The notes under the pieces were generated by a model, which had not been told where the DNA came from, ran no database searches, and was given only the letters and a program-made list of their open reading frames with translations. DNA of 64,000 nucleotides. Source: Saturnia japonica (lineage: Eukaryota; Arthropoda; Insecta; Lepidoptera; Saturniidae). The translations under genes were made by a program, and so were the position numbers. Below, in pieces: positions 12,801-24,800 of the stretch; position 1 is the stretch's first letter; every line of letters begins with the position of its first letter. Where the stretch lies: contig CM065319.1 in NCBI GenBank assembly GCA_033032175.1, positions 13,489,018 through 13,553,017 of the forward strand, given 5' to 3'.

Positions 12801-15800
12801 AAAAATATTCGTCTGGAAGTGTTTATCTATAAAGGTGTTCAGAGAATGTCTAAACTAAAAGATTGGAAAGGAAAAGCAGCGTAAAATATGATATTCTTTT
12901 GGATTCACTGTTAGAAATACATTTTGGCTTTCCTTATATTATATTTTCGGATAATATTATACAGAAATACGTCGCTTTGTGTAATTTATTTCATTGTTAT
13001 GGAAGGCATCCACTTCCGATTATACTCAGATAACATTTCGTATAAAATCGAGTTCTTCATTAGTGATAGTCTGTACGGACATCTCCTCGATCGACGTGAG
13101 TTCGAATCCTTGCAATGAGCCTGAACTTTCGGTGAAGGAAAACATCGTAACGAAACCAAAGTATTTTTAATTCCCGTCTGGCCAGCTATCACCCTCAAGT
13201 TGAAAGTCTGAAGTAAGTGTGCAGCTGCATTTAAAAGCCATCCTCCCCCCTCCATTAAACTTAGCGTGTTACCATCTTGGCCCACTTTATCTCTTAACAT
13301 CTGGTGAGAAGGGAGATTGTAGACATAACACTAAACATTAAAAAAAAATTAGTTTAAAAAAAACTAAATGTTCATGCCACAAAGGTATTATAAAGTCCAT
13401 TATTATTAAAAAATTATATAATTTTGTATTTAACTTACCTAAATACCATTCGATATAAGCTGGGGGATTACCATATCTTGCTTCACATACAACCGTTGCT
13501 CGGGAACCAGCTGGTACTGTGATATTCTGTCCAGGCATAATGTGAGATCCATTGAACAATATTCTAGGCGATTGTGGAGGCACACGTACCGCTAGGGCCG
13601 CTGGAGGGCTCGACAACGCGTCCTAAAACAAAGTATCAATAAATAAAGAAGTAACAATAAACAAAGAAGTTTCAATAAACATAGAAGAACCAATAAACAG
13701 ACAAGTATTAATAACTAGAGAAATATCATAGTATGAGGATAAGGTACTTACTATTATTGGCCTACTTTGTTAACGCCCTTAACTTGGAAACGTATTTTAG
13801 CAGACCCATTTGAGAGCTAGTCTCCTTTAAAAAACTATAGAATGGAACATCCTATTTACTCATTATGGATTTTAATTACGGTTAGGCCTTCAAAGTCATA
13901 CTCGACCTGCAATTGCCTATTTCTCGGCTTTTTGCAATATTGTACTATTAATAATTCCATTTTTATGAAAACAGGAATTCTTTTCTAAAGTATAATATGA
14001 CAGTAGCGTTATTGTTTATTTATATTTCTGACTTATATATATCTAGAAATTGTTGCATGTAATGTGCAATTTTTAAGCAACGAAGAAAGAAAGCGTGAAA
14101 TCAATATTGTAGTTTAATTAAATAATGTTTACCTGTACATCATAGTTGCTAGCTGTGACTTGGCATTGCCACTGGCCGTCATCAAGTTGCAACGTGGCAC
14201 CGCGAACCCACAGCGAGCAGTCGCCTCCGACTGGACTGTTCTCGTTTGCCCACTCGTACTTCCCGCGATATATACCGACGGGCTGGAAAAATGACATCTC
14301 ATTTTAGTACGTAACGACCTATATATTATACTAGACATGGTGTTCCATCAAAAGTTGAGCAACGTTGCAAAAAATTATGTAAACCTCAAATAGAGTTATT
14401 TACACTTACGTGGCAAGAGATTTTTTCTGTTTGTTTTATAAGGCGCATTGTCTTCATTAAAAATGAGTAGGTACTATACTAATTTCGTTTGAATTATTAT
14501 AATCATAAATCTAGTTGAAATGTACATTTTAATTTTCTCGACAATTAACATAATTATATAACAAAAGCAGTTCGTATTATCTTATTAAATAATATTTAAA
14601 TCTAAAGTTAATTAGACATCTTAGTATATTCACCTTCGTTCGTGCCTTGCATTGTGCATTATGAAGTCTTTATCCTCCCGTACCAACCAATATATTTAAC
14701 TATGAATTAATTATAATTATATTTGACTGCCTCGTTAGCCTAGTGGTCGTTAGCCCGACTGCTATGAGCGAGGTCCAGGGTTCGAATCCCAGGTCGAGCA
14801 AAGTGTTATTGGGTTTTTCCTATGAAATTCATGCCAATAGGCTCGCCCCCTATTACATGAGATCTAAAAACATACTCGGCGAATTGTGGGTGTTCATTAG
14901 TACACCTCTGCCTAACCCTTCGGGGAATACAGGCGTGATGGTATGAATCACGGAATAGTAGGAGAAAGAGAAAAGCCAGTAGCGCATTGCAATCGTTCAT
15001 ATACTACGCTGGCTTCTTATCATCAAGTGAATGGTACACTTGTTTGCCTCCATCGTGGCTTAATTTTTCTTTAACTTTTATTACTTCATATTGAATGAAA
15101 ATATCGTGATATTTTTTTAAGTTATGGACCAAATACCTAAGGAGTATCTAAAGCTATCTATATCTATGCAATTAATAAAACTAATGTGTCTGTTTCTAAT
15201 GTCCAAATAACAACTTTTTACTAAATGCATATGAAAGTATATACGATATCTATAACAAAAAACCCATTTTTTTTAGTTTTGTCTGTCTGTTTGTTCCGGG
15301 TAATCTCCGAAAGGGTTGGACCAATTTTGACGGGACTTTCACTGATAGATAGCTGATTTTATAGGGAGTAACTTAGACTACTTTTATTTTAGAAAAATAA
15401 TCAGAGTTCCGCACAAATAAAAAAAACAGGTCACGGTGAATCAATTCGGGTACTTAAATGGTTTACACTGAGTAAACCATCAGAGATATAGCAAATTAAT
15501 GTATACATAATTTTAGACATTAAAAAGACCTATAAAAAAGTCAGTAAGAGTATACGTCTATCTTCTAAGGAACACCCACAATAAGCATTTTTGTCTTTAA
15601 AATAGCCCGGAGCGGAGAGCAAGATTCGCGCGGGCATTCTGTAGTCCACGTGAGCGAAGCCACGGGCACGGCTAGTCTATCTATATAAATAAAAAGTGAA
15701 TACTACAATATTATATAGCTCATTGGTGTTTTTTTTTGTTTGTTTGAATGTGCCAATCTCTGAAACTTCCAAGTCAAATTTGAAAAACTATTTTGTATTG

Positions 15801-18800
15801 TATAGATTATTTATTGCGGAAGGTTAAGAGGGTTATATAAAATCACTATACGGACTTTAAGGAGTGGGTGACCATGAACGTGAAGCAATTTGACAAACTA
15901 TAGGCAAATATTTGACGAGGAGAATAACAATAGAATTTGTCGAATAAATTGAACATGGGTGAAACTGAGGTGCAATATCAGTTTGAATTACATTCATTCT
16001 CAATTCAGAAATCCATGTCCGCTTAAATTAAAAAAAAATCCCCCATGGTAATTAATGCTGGATCAAATAAGTAGACGATTCATTAAACAAAATAATCTTT
16101 AGGTACAAAGAAATCTGGGCCCGTTTAGAATCAAAGAACCGTACTTTTCGTCTAAGTAATTCAAATGATTGAAAGGAAAGAGAGTATGTGAATGGAATTA
16201 CGAACCCGAGGGAATCACAAAGGACAGGAAGCCGGTAACTGTATAGACGAATATTGTAGGGGATTGTTAATTGATATCGATATAACAAGGGCCTTTTTTA
16301 GTTTCTTTGATGCACTAATAGATGGCGCGGGCGTTTATATTGTACTATGGTTCGTTTTAGGTATTACACAACGATGCACTGAAAAACACTATAAAAATAA
16401 AAAGATGTCGATTTTCGACCAGAAGCTCAAATTGTTCGGCAACTTGATCTGCTTATTTTGCTCATCTTCCTCTCGGCTGTTCTCTTCTACCTTTCCTGTA
16501 AACTGCTGCTTGTCCAGGTTATCTGAACTTCCTCTCGCGATATGGTAAAAATATTACTGTATTTGAACTAACAAGATTACTAACAGTGTAAGTGTTATCG
16601 TCAATCGTAATTTTTGAAGATTTATACGTTGGTGCGAAGTATTTGAAGCCTACACGACATCTCGAAGGTATAGTTGAGTAAGATACGTTTTAAATTTTAA
16701 TTTTACTTATTGTAAGTCAGTCTCAATAAATCATTCGTCAAATAAAGACGTGACACGCAGCATTGTGACCTTACTAGAATTCAGGCGTCGATTCTCTGCT
16801 TATCTACAGTCTTCAGGGTACCCATTTTTGTAAATATCAGATCAATCTCCCTTAAATATTATTTAATTCCCACGCAAAATATCAAATAATACAGTTTTAA
16901 AACATGTGTGGCAAGACGAATGAATCATATACCATACATGTTACTCGTACAATTGTAACTAACTACGAAATCGTAAAGTAAGTTACACTGCTTGTTTTTT
17001 GCATAAATAACGTAAGTCGAACACGGTTCAGCGAGTTCCTTTATCTATGTCAGCTCTACGTAAAAACATGAGTCTGGCAATCTACAAAATTACTGTTCCT
17101 CGGAGCGTGCATGTAAAAGAGTGAAACCCATCAGTGTTCCAGCGTTTTAACGTTTTGTTCTTGCGCTGCAACTGGGTAAAATTACCCCATGTTGGAAGTA
17201 CCAAAATATTTTTTCTAGTCGTATATTTATGGAACAAAAAATACGTATTGCGGAAAATTACGTAATACATATTAATGTTGCAGTGAATTTGTTTAGATTA
17301 ACTAGGAATTAAATTATATTCAAGCCTTGTTACGTCTCTTCAATGTACTCGTATTCTATTAGAGTTTTTAACAGTCCTATTATTATGACGGAAAATCACC
17401 TCAATAAATTTATTATCCAACAATAAATATAAGATTACTTGAATAGAATCACGTTGTTATGTAACTAAAATTAAAAACTAGCGTGTACTACAAATTCTGT
17501 TAGAGAAAATGGGATCAAATTTTCTAATCCATAACTATGTCGACAATGTAAAGAAAAAATCAACGAGATATCAACTTACCGATCGTGAAGTTTTACTATA
17601 GAATAAACGAAAAAATTAACGTAATATATTTGATAATTATCTACCATTAGTATAATATAGTGTAAGTATGAAATAAATATTCTCATATGAAAAAAAAAAA
17701 CTAAAAAGGTCTACGACATAACTACGTTTGACAATTGATAATTAATCGTGAAATAAAAAAAATAATAATTTTGTAATCTAATATCAATATTATAATCGAT
17801 CATTTTATTTATAATTATATTTAAATTTGTAATCATAACAGATAAACAATAACATTTACGACCTAAAAACGTTTTTCCTTCAAATAAAAGTAGAATAAAA
17901 AACAATGTTAAAAGTCGATAAAGAACGGTGTTAAATAAAATTTATGGGCTTTACGTGAGTATTTGTCTGCCTTAAAACAACTAGGAAACTTTGGTGAAAA
18001 GTTTTATATTTCTAAATACGTTTACCTGCTGGTACAAGTGGCCTGCAAATTGGGAAACCGGTTTATTTAAATTATTTCGTAATTATCTATCTAGGTACTA
18101 ATATTATAAAGTTTACGAGATTGTTTGTACGGTTGAACGCGCTAATACTAGTCAGATTTTGAAAAAATATTTTTCCATTTTTATCGATTACAATGTATAT
18201 TTCTTTAGGGATGTTCAGTCATAACTTCTTTCTTTATCAACTGATTTAGGTGATTATTTTTTTGCTGGAAAGGGGATGCATCAGGAATGGTCCCATTTTA
18301 ATTTAATTGGAAGTGGACCTTCGACTTCGAAGATACATCAGAAACTCCTCAAAATCATTGAAGTTGGTTTTTTTTAAAACCTTTTTTGTTAATAATTGTA
18401 TTGTTTTGAAATCAGTTAATAAAGTAACGTGACTGAATGATGGTCTATGCTTCATAACTTTTTTTTAGTTATAGGGGACAACGGTTTCAAGGAAAGTATC
18501 TAATTAAGCTAGGTATAACGTATAACCTAAGTCTTGACTAGAGAAAGAGTAGAAAGAATTAAACCGCCATGTAGAATAAATGAAACAAGATACACGTAAC
18601 AGAATATTCTAGAAAATTTGAAATTTAATTACTATATAAATAAATTCTAGATTATAGTCAATTTTACTGCTGGTATTTCACTTAATCTGATTTCGAAGAA
18701 AAAACAACCATGCAACTAACTTATAAATAAAGTAGGAAATAAATTATAATAGTTTTATAAATTCTATATCGAAATTCGAGGTGTCTATAGTACAAAGAAG

Positions 18801-21800
18801 ATTATGCAACCATGTATGTATTACAGATTCAACACGCTTATATCCACTTACCATATTATACGACTTTTATTATATAATGCAAGTAATTAGTTATAATGGA
18901 CCAATCATATTTCTGTGGATTTAATGCAGTTATGAGCTATAAGTGAAATCATAAATGTAAATTGCATACATATTTTTTAGGTAAGAATAAAACAAGTATT
19001 CCAAACCTTAATTTGCCTATGTAATATTAAACTTGAATCTTATTACTCTCTGCCGACACTTTGATATCTAAAATAGAATTATGCGGTCCTGCATACAATG
19101 TAAAACAACAAACAACACATATTGCAACAATCAGTACTTAAACAAAAATAAAAGTAAATGCAACATCTTTTCAGAGTGCACCGTTCAACATTCACAAAAC
19201 GGTAACAGGGTCCAATCAAACGTCGTGTGTAAACACACTAAACGGAAAAATTTCACCTTCGCACAGACAACGGAGCGTGACGAGTTTATTTCAGGTAGCA
19301 CAAACAAAACAGAGACGATTCTTTGATAAACTACGAGCGAGAACAATAGGGGCTAGTGAATTCGACGCAATATCCGCTGAATTGGGCTCGCCTTGCGCGT
19401 CTTCAAGTCCGTTAACTGATTTATGAGTTGGAGATCAACACTCATAGAATCAATTCAGCTCATCTTATATACAAAGCATTTAAGATTATCTTAACACCAT
19501 ATTGTTTAGTTTTCAGTTATTGCTTTAAGAGAAAATAAGGTTTCTCAAAGACTAAAAGAATTAATTCTTATATTTATACATCCAATAGCAAGCAGCAATC
19601 TAGCATAAATGTTCGTTTTATCATCCAGCAAGACTTTTCAAATTGTTTAAATTTAAGACTTCGTTTATTTAAACTTATCTTCTCTTTTTACATAAACATG
19701 CCGTAATATATGAATCTGAATGCTGGACAACGAAAGAGATGCAGGATTGAGGGTTATATGAAGACTATAATACAAAGATGGGAATTTAAACAGGGATGTG
19801 TTGTCTGAAGTCTGATGATTGTCTGAAGAAATATCACCAGGTATAGATAAGCTGAGGAGTAATAGATTAGTTTGGTGTTAAAGCGGGATGACCAGCTCGA
19901 TGCCATAATATCGAATATTTTGTTTTGTTTTCGATTTTCAGTGTCACATTGTCCTTCGATTATTATACAAGCAATTACACGTGTAGCGACATCTCTCGCC
20001 ACAACTGACGCAACTACGTAGCGACACATAGCGACATCTATCGAGCCACATAAGACGCATCCTACTATCCTACATTGCGCTATAGAAATTAACTCAATCG
20101 TTGAGTATATATACAAGAACCCGACTACAACCGTTGCCCCTCGCCCGATTGCATCCTCTGTTATGTGCTGCAAGCAAAATATCTACGAGACACAAGCTTA
20201 CGCTCTACAAGATGTATATCCGACCGATTATGACATATAGCTGCGTTGTGTTCGCATACATGCCAAGATATAATTGGGATCGTTTACAAACCATCCAGAA
20301 TAGGTTTCTTCACCGCCTTACCGGGCGCCCCTTGGTATATTCGTATGGAAGATCTCCATAGAGATATGGACCTTCCTTCAATACATGCTTATGCCCAAAC
20401 ACCTTTATCGCTCTTATTTCGACACCGCGTCGAACCACGCGAATCTCTTAATCAAAGCGGCAGCTTCATATGTTCCCGACCCCAATGCCTGCCGGCGTAA
20501 ACGCCGGCCGCGTAATATCTTCACTGACCCGCTCGACCAAATCGAAACAGCAAACGCGTTCTATTCCACCGCCTCTCCAAACAGAGCGTGCCACCGCCCA
20601 CGCCCGCGTAACCACCGTTCTCGCCGCAGAGGACGGGTGGTTGGTTATCTTCGCTCCCGCACACCCGTCACGTCCACCCTCTCTAGTCTAGCGGAAACCC
20701 AAGCCTAGGTCCGTTCCTCGGTGTGAAGCCCTTGGGTCAGGCAACCGCCCGCGCGATACAAGTGACACTATACGTGCAATACTTAGCTACCCACATACAA
20801 TATTACACACGTATGAACACACACACGTGCACACCACACAGGTACATAGGTTCTATAAGGGACCTTTTTTTCTTTTTTGCGCTAGTTAGACTAATGCGCT
20901 AGTTAGTGTAGACACCACACAGGTACATAGGTTCTGTAAGGGACCTTTTTTTTCTATTTTTGCGCTAGTTAGACTAATGCGCTAGTTAGTGTAGAAAACC
21001 CATTCCGATTACTAAATACACATACGCATGGTTACCTCCTTCCTCCCAGGAGGAGGGGAACGTGCATATGAGTTTATGTTAGTTAGCTCGAATTTTCTTA
21101 AGATTAGGGAATTAGATAGATCGCGACCTTTTCGCATTCGCGAAGACCGCCCAAGCCGAGGTTCGGCCACTCTGGCACCCTCGTGCGGGTCATCACAAAC
21201 TTTCGTGGCTGAGTGCCCTCTGCGCTCGCCCCCAAGTCCGGTGAAGCTGTAAAAGCCGCAGCGGCTCTGTTTTAGATAGGGCCCCTAAGGCTAACAGTGA
21301 AGTCAGTTCAAAAAAAAAAAAATTTAAAATTGGGCAGCTGCCCGCCAGACATAACACCCGTCTGGTCGGAGGATCCTCCCTTTGCAATAGTTCTTCTACA
21401 CACATATTTTTAAAGTATAATTTTTTCAAATATCTTACAATTAAACCACATATTCAGCCAAGTCTCGATAGTCTTCAGAAGCATAAAATAATCAAATCGC
21501 ATCGGAAGTACCATTATAATTCGGTATGATTATGTAATGAAGTTAGATAAATTTCATACATTTAGAAGAATGTTAAGTATGAAGAAGATCAAATAATATG
21601 TACATGGATTATATGAGCAATGATACGAGTACATAACAGATGAAAGATGTGAATACTAAAATTGCATTTTATAGAGGAGACTGATAGAGGAAAAAATATT
21701 GTGCTGACGCTACTTAAATGAGATAGGGGTAAAAATAAGAAGAGAAACCAATATTTTAATAAGTGTTGAAATAGTTGACAAAACCAGTTAAATATCATAA

Positions 21801-24800
21801 TCATAAAATTTAACAAAAAACGAACGATTTCACCCATGCTGCTCGTTATGCTTGAAATACTACAAACGTACCTACGAGTAACATAAAGCAAATGCAAAAT
21901 TTCTCTTGAACACGCGACAATTTAAAAATGAACAAGATAAATTCACTATTCAGTTTAAGTTAAGTATAGCGAGTTACCATTTTTAACGTTATTAATTATG
22001 TAAACAACATAAATTATTCATTTTAATCTTTTTACACGCAGGATATGAAAATGTTATCGTTTACTAGCGACCCGCCCCAGCTTCGCACGGATACAATTTA
22101 CAAAGTGGTATATTTTGTTTAAAAATCCTGATTTAGAGTTTATCGCTTTAAAATTGACAGTTCATAATTGCCTCATTACGGTATTAGTCCTAAACGCGAC
22201 TGCTATGCTCGAGGTGCTAGGTTCGATTCTTAGGTCGAGCAAAGTGCTATTGGGGTTTTCTATGAAAATCTCAATAGAAGCTAGGAGTTTGCCTTTGTGC
22301 CCGATTAATGGCAATAGGCTCGCCTCCTATTACATGGGACCTAAAACAGCCCGGGGATCTTTGGGTGTACACCTCTGCCTAACAGTTCCGGGACAAAGGC
22401 GTGATGGTATGTTATGTAACTTCATAATTACGAATAGTGCGCATAAATCGCGTCACGCAATTTATCATAAGTTTTTTAGGTAGGGTTTCTTTGGTCGCGA
22501 ATAATTTTGAATTCATGATATCTCCTACGGTGTTCATTTAAATGGAAAAGTGTAAAAGACAATATTAACCTACATTAAATGTCAAAGTTATCTAATGAAC
22601 TTATCTGGATAAAGATTAATACTGATTTGAAGATAATTGCTTGGCAAATAATGTAATGGTTTTTTAAGAACTACAATTCTTTACGACATTATTTTCATGT
22701 ATCTTATAAGGTTTAGCCTACGTAAGCCATATTGTAAGCGTCCGAAAATAATTTATTAACTACTTTATTAAAATTAACTGAATTTTCTCTACTATACAAA
22801 ATATTAATTGGAATGTATTGTATGTATAAACCTTGAGTAATAAATTCTCTAAAAGTTAGTGAAAACCGCATTAAAATCCGTTCTGTACTTTAAAAGATTT
22901 ACAGTCGTTTTCAATAACATATCTGAGTTTACTTTCCCCGATTAGTACCTACATATTTGTAATAAGTACAATCTTTAACTCAAGACGGATATCGGCTTTC
23001 CTCTTATCTATTCAAGCTAAAGGATATGGATATATATTATGTAGATACGAAAAACTATCCATTGATAGGTTATTGAAAAAAAAGTAGGGACAAAAGGTAA
23101 TATTTGTCTAACTTTAGTAACTGAAACAAAGGGTAGATAGGTTAGTGAAAACGGCCACTAAGCGTACATAGGAGACAGCAGCATGAAGATTTCATTTTAT
23201 ACTATGTATAGATATAGAAGCAAACGGTTCAAAACATATTTATTGGAGAAAATTCACTAAAGCGTGAACTTGTACCTTTTGAACAACATATTGATGATGC
23301 TCCTGATATTGATAGAAGTTTAATCGTCCAATGTACTCAGTGATTATAATAAAGCGATCAGTTTATAATGAATCCTGGTGACTAATTGAAGATATTGTAT
23401 ATAAATAATTAATGTGTGGGACGTTGCAGAAACAATACACCATTACATTGTTTTATAATTACTCACAAAGTGGTAATTCGTGTATATCTTGTGTGAATAA
23501 ATAAAATTCTTAATTGCTTTTCTACATAATTTTTTTAAATTAGCATTTTAGAAAAAATCTTCTATAAGTTCTATGGTGCGATACATGTATATCCACATAT
23601 ATTGTACGAATAAATAAACGACTTAATTAATAGCATTTATAAATGTTTTTACATTTACTTTGCATTGTGAGTGATGCATGTAAATCCAAATATCTTGTTC
23701 TTGTTCAGATAAATAAAACACTTAATTGCTTTTTCATTTTTTTTTTACATTTACTTTTAACAAAAAAATTTATTACAATGCAACATTCTGGATAGTGTGA
23801 TGCATGTAAATCCACGTATCTTGTTCAAATAAATAAAACACTAAATTACAATAGTCGCTTATAGCAACAATAATTTCCGTGTATTACTCATCTAATCTAT
23901 CAATCTAACTAATCAATTATTAATCAAGTTGTAGGTACCTAACATAAAGCGTATAAGCTGTATTTTATCTTAAAGCTTATTATATTATGATATTATATAT
24001 TTATTGATTTTTGTTTTTCAATATTAATGATACAATATAAGTATAATATGAAATTATTGTTTCCTTTATATGCCCATAAATTTAATTTAAATCGTTCAAG
24101 CGTTGATAAAGTACAAGACAATTTTTCACAAAAAAGAAAATCCAGAGTTTCCTTTTGTATCTTTGAAGTTGAAAGTCCAATGCCAATGAAATTAAAAGGT
24201 AGTTCACCCTCGAGGTATACATATATACTCTCAAAACAAAAAAAGAAATATCCAAACCGGTTCATAAACAAAGAAGGAAATAACATCCATAAAAAATACA
24301 TTCGAATTGAATCCTCCCGTCTTTTGCTAAAGTCGGTTAAAAAAATATACATATATTTCAGTACTAGTTGTGCCCACGGCTTCGCTCTAGTGGAGTACAG
24401 AATGCCCGCGCAAATCTTAATGCTCCCGGCTATTTTAAAGACAAAAATACTTATTGTGGGTGTTTCTTAGAAGATAGACGTATACTCTCGCTAACTGTTT
24501 TGTAGGTATTTTTAATGTCTATAATTATTTAGTACATCAACTTGCTATATCTCTTATGGTTTACACAGCTTAAGCCATTTAAGCGACCGAATTGATTCAC
24601 CATGATCAGTTTTTTTTTATTTGTGCGAAACCCTAATTCTTTTTCTAAAATAAAAGTAGCCTAAGTTACTCCCTATAAAATCAGCTATCTATGTTTAAAC
24701 CTTCTTCAAAAAATATGTTATAAAATACAAAAAAAAAATCAAGTCTAACTGGTTCCAGAGATTAGCGCGTTCAAACAAACAAACAAAAATCAATCTTAGT

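Larger units (their letters stand above)
12012..13438 (-). other. Intron inside Ig2
   Basis: Intron of 1,427 bp. 12190-12290 contains a worn Jockey 3'-UTR-like piece (TTTTAGCCTTAAGG, CACCGGG). 12340-12450 looks like an RTE 3' UTR end (TGGTCTGGTGTGGTG, CCCAGTAGTGGGACACTTA). 13060-13312 is SINE-A. 12500-13050 shows nothing. Confidence 0.65.
19981..21400 (+). mobile_element. Internally deleted Jockey-type LINE (non-autonomous derivative)
   Basis: The 5' leader (19981-20135, starting GTGTAGCGACATCT and containing GCGACACATAGCGACATCTA) matches the 5' end of the minus-strand Jockey copy at 46529. At about 20136 it jumps straight to TCGCCCGATTGCATCCTCTG, which lies at about 43997 in that copy, so about 2.4 kb covering the endonuclease and catalytic RT is absent. 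The retained C-terminal coding part (20180-20705) is frameshifted: KLTLYKMYIRPIMTYSCVVF, NRFLHRLTG, then SLVETQA-like end. The 3' UTR follows, with an 81-bp tandem duplication and a palindromic 3' terminus. Not coding-competent. Confidence 0.85.

Noticed and set aside
14730..14805. tRNA gene candidate with good A and B boxes
   Set aside because: The sequence continues into a SINE body, copies exist at 22170 and 57635, and no acceptor-stem pairing closes the molecule.
24027..24470. 147-codon frame on plus and 119-codon frame on minus
   Set aside because: Both lie in repeat E and repeat G sequence whose other copies are not coding.
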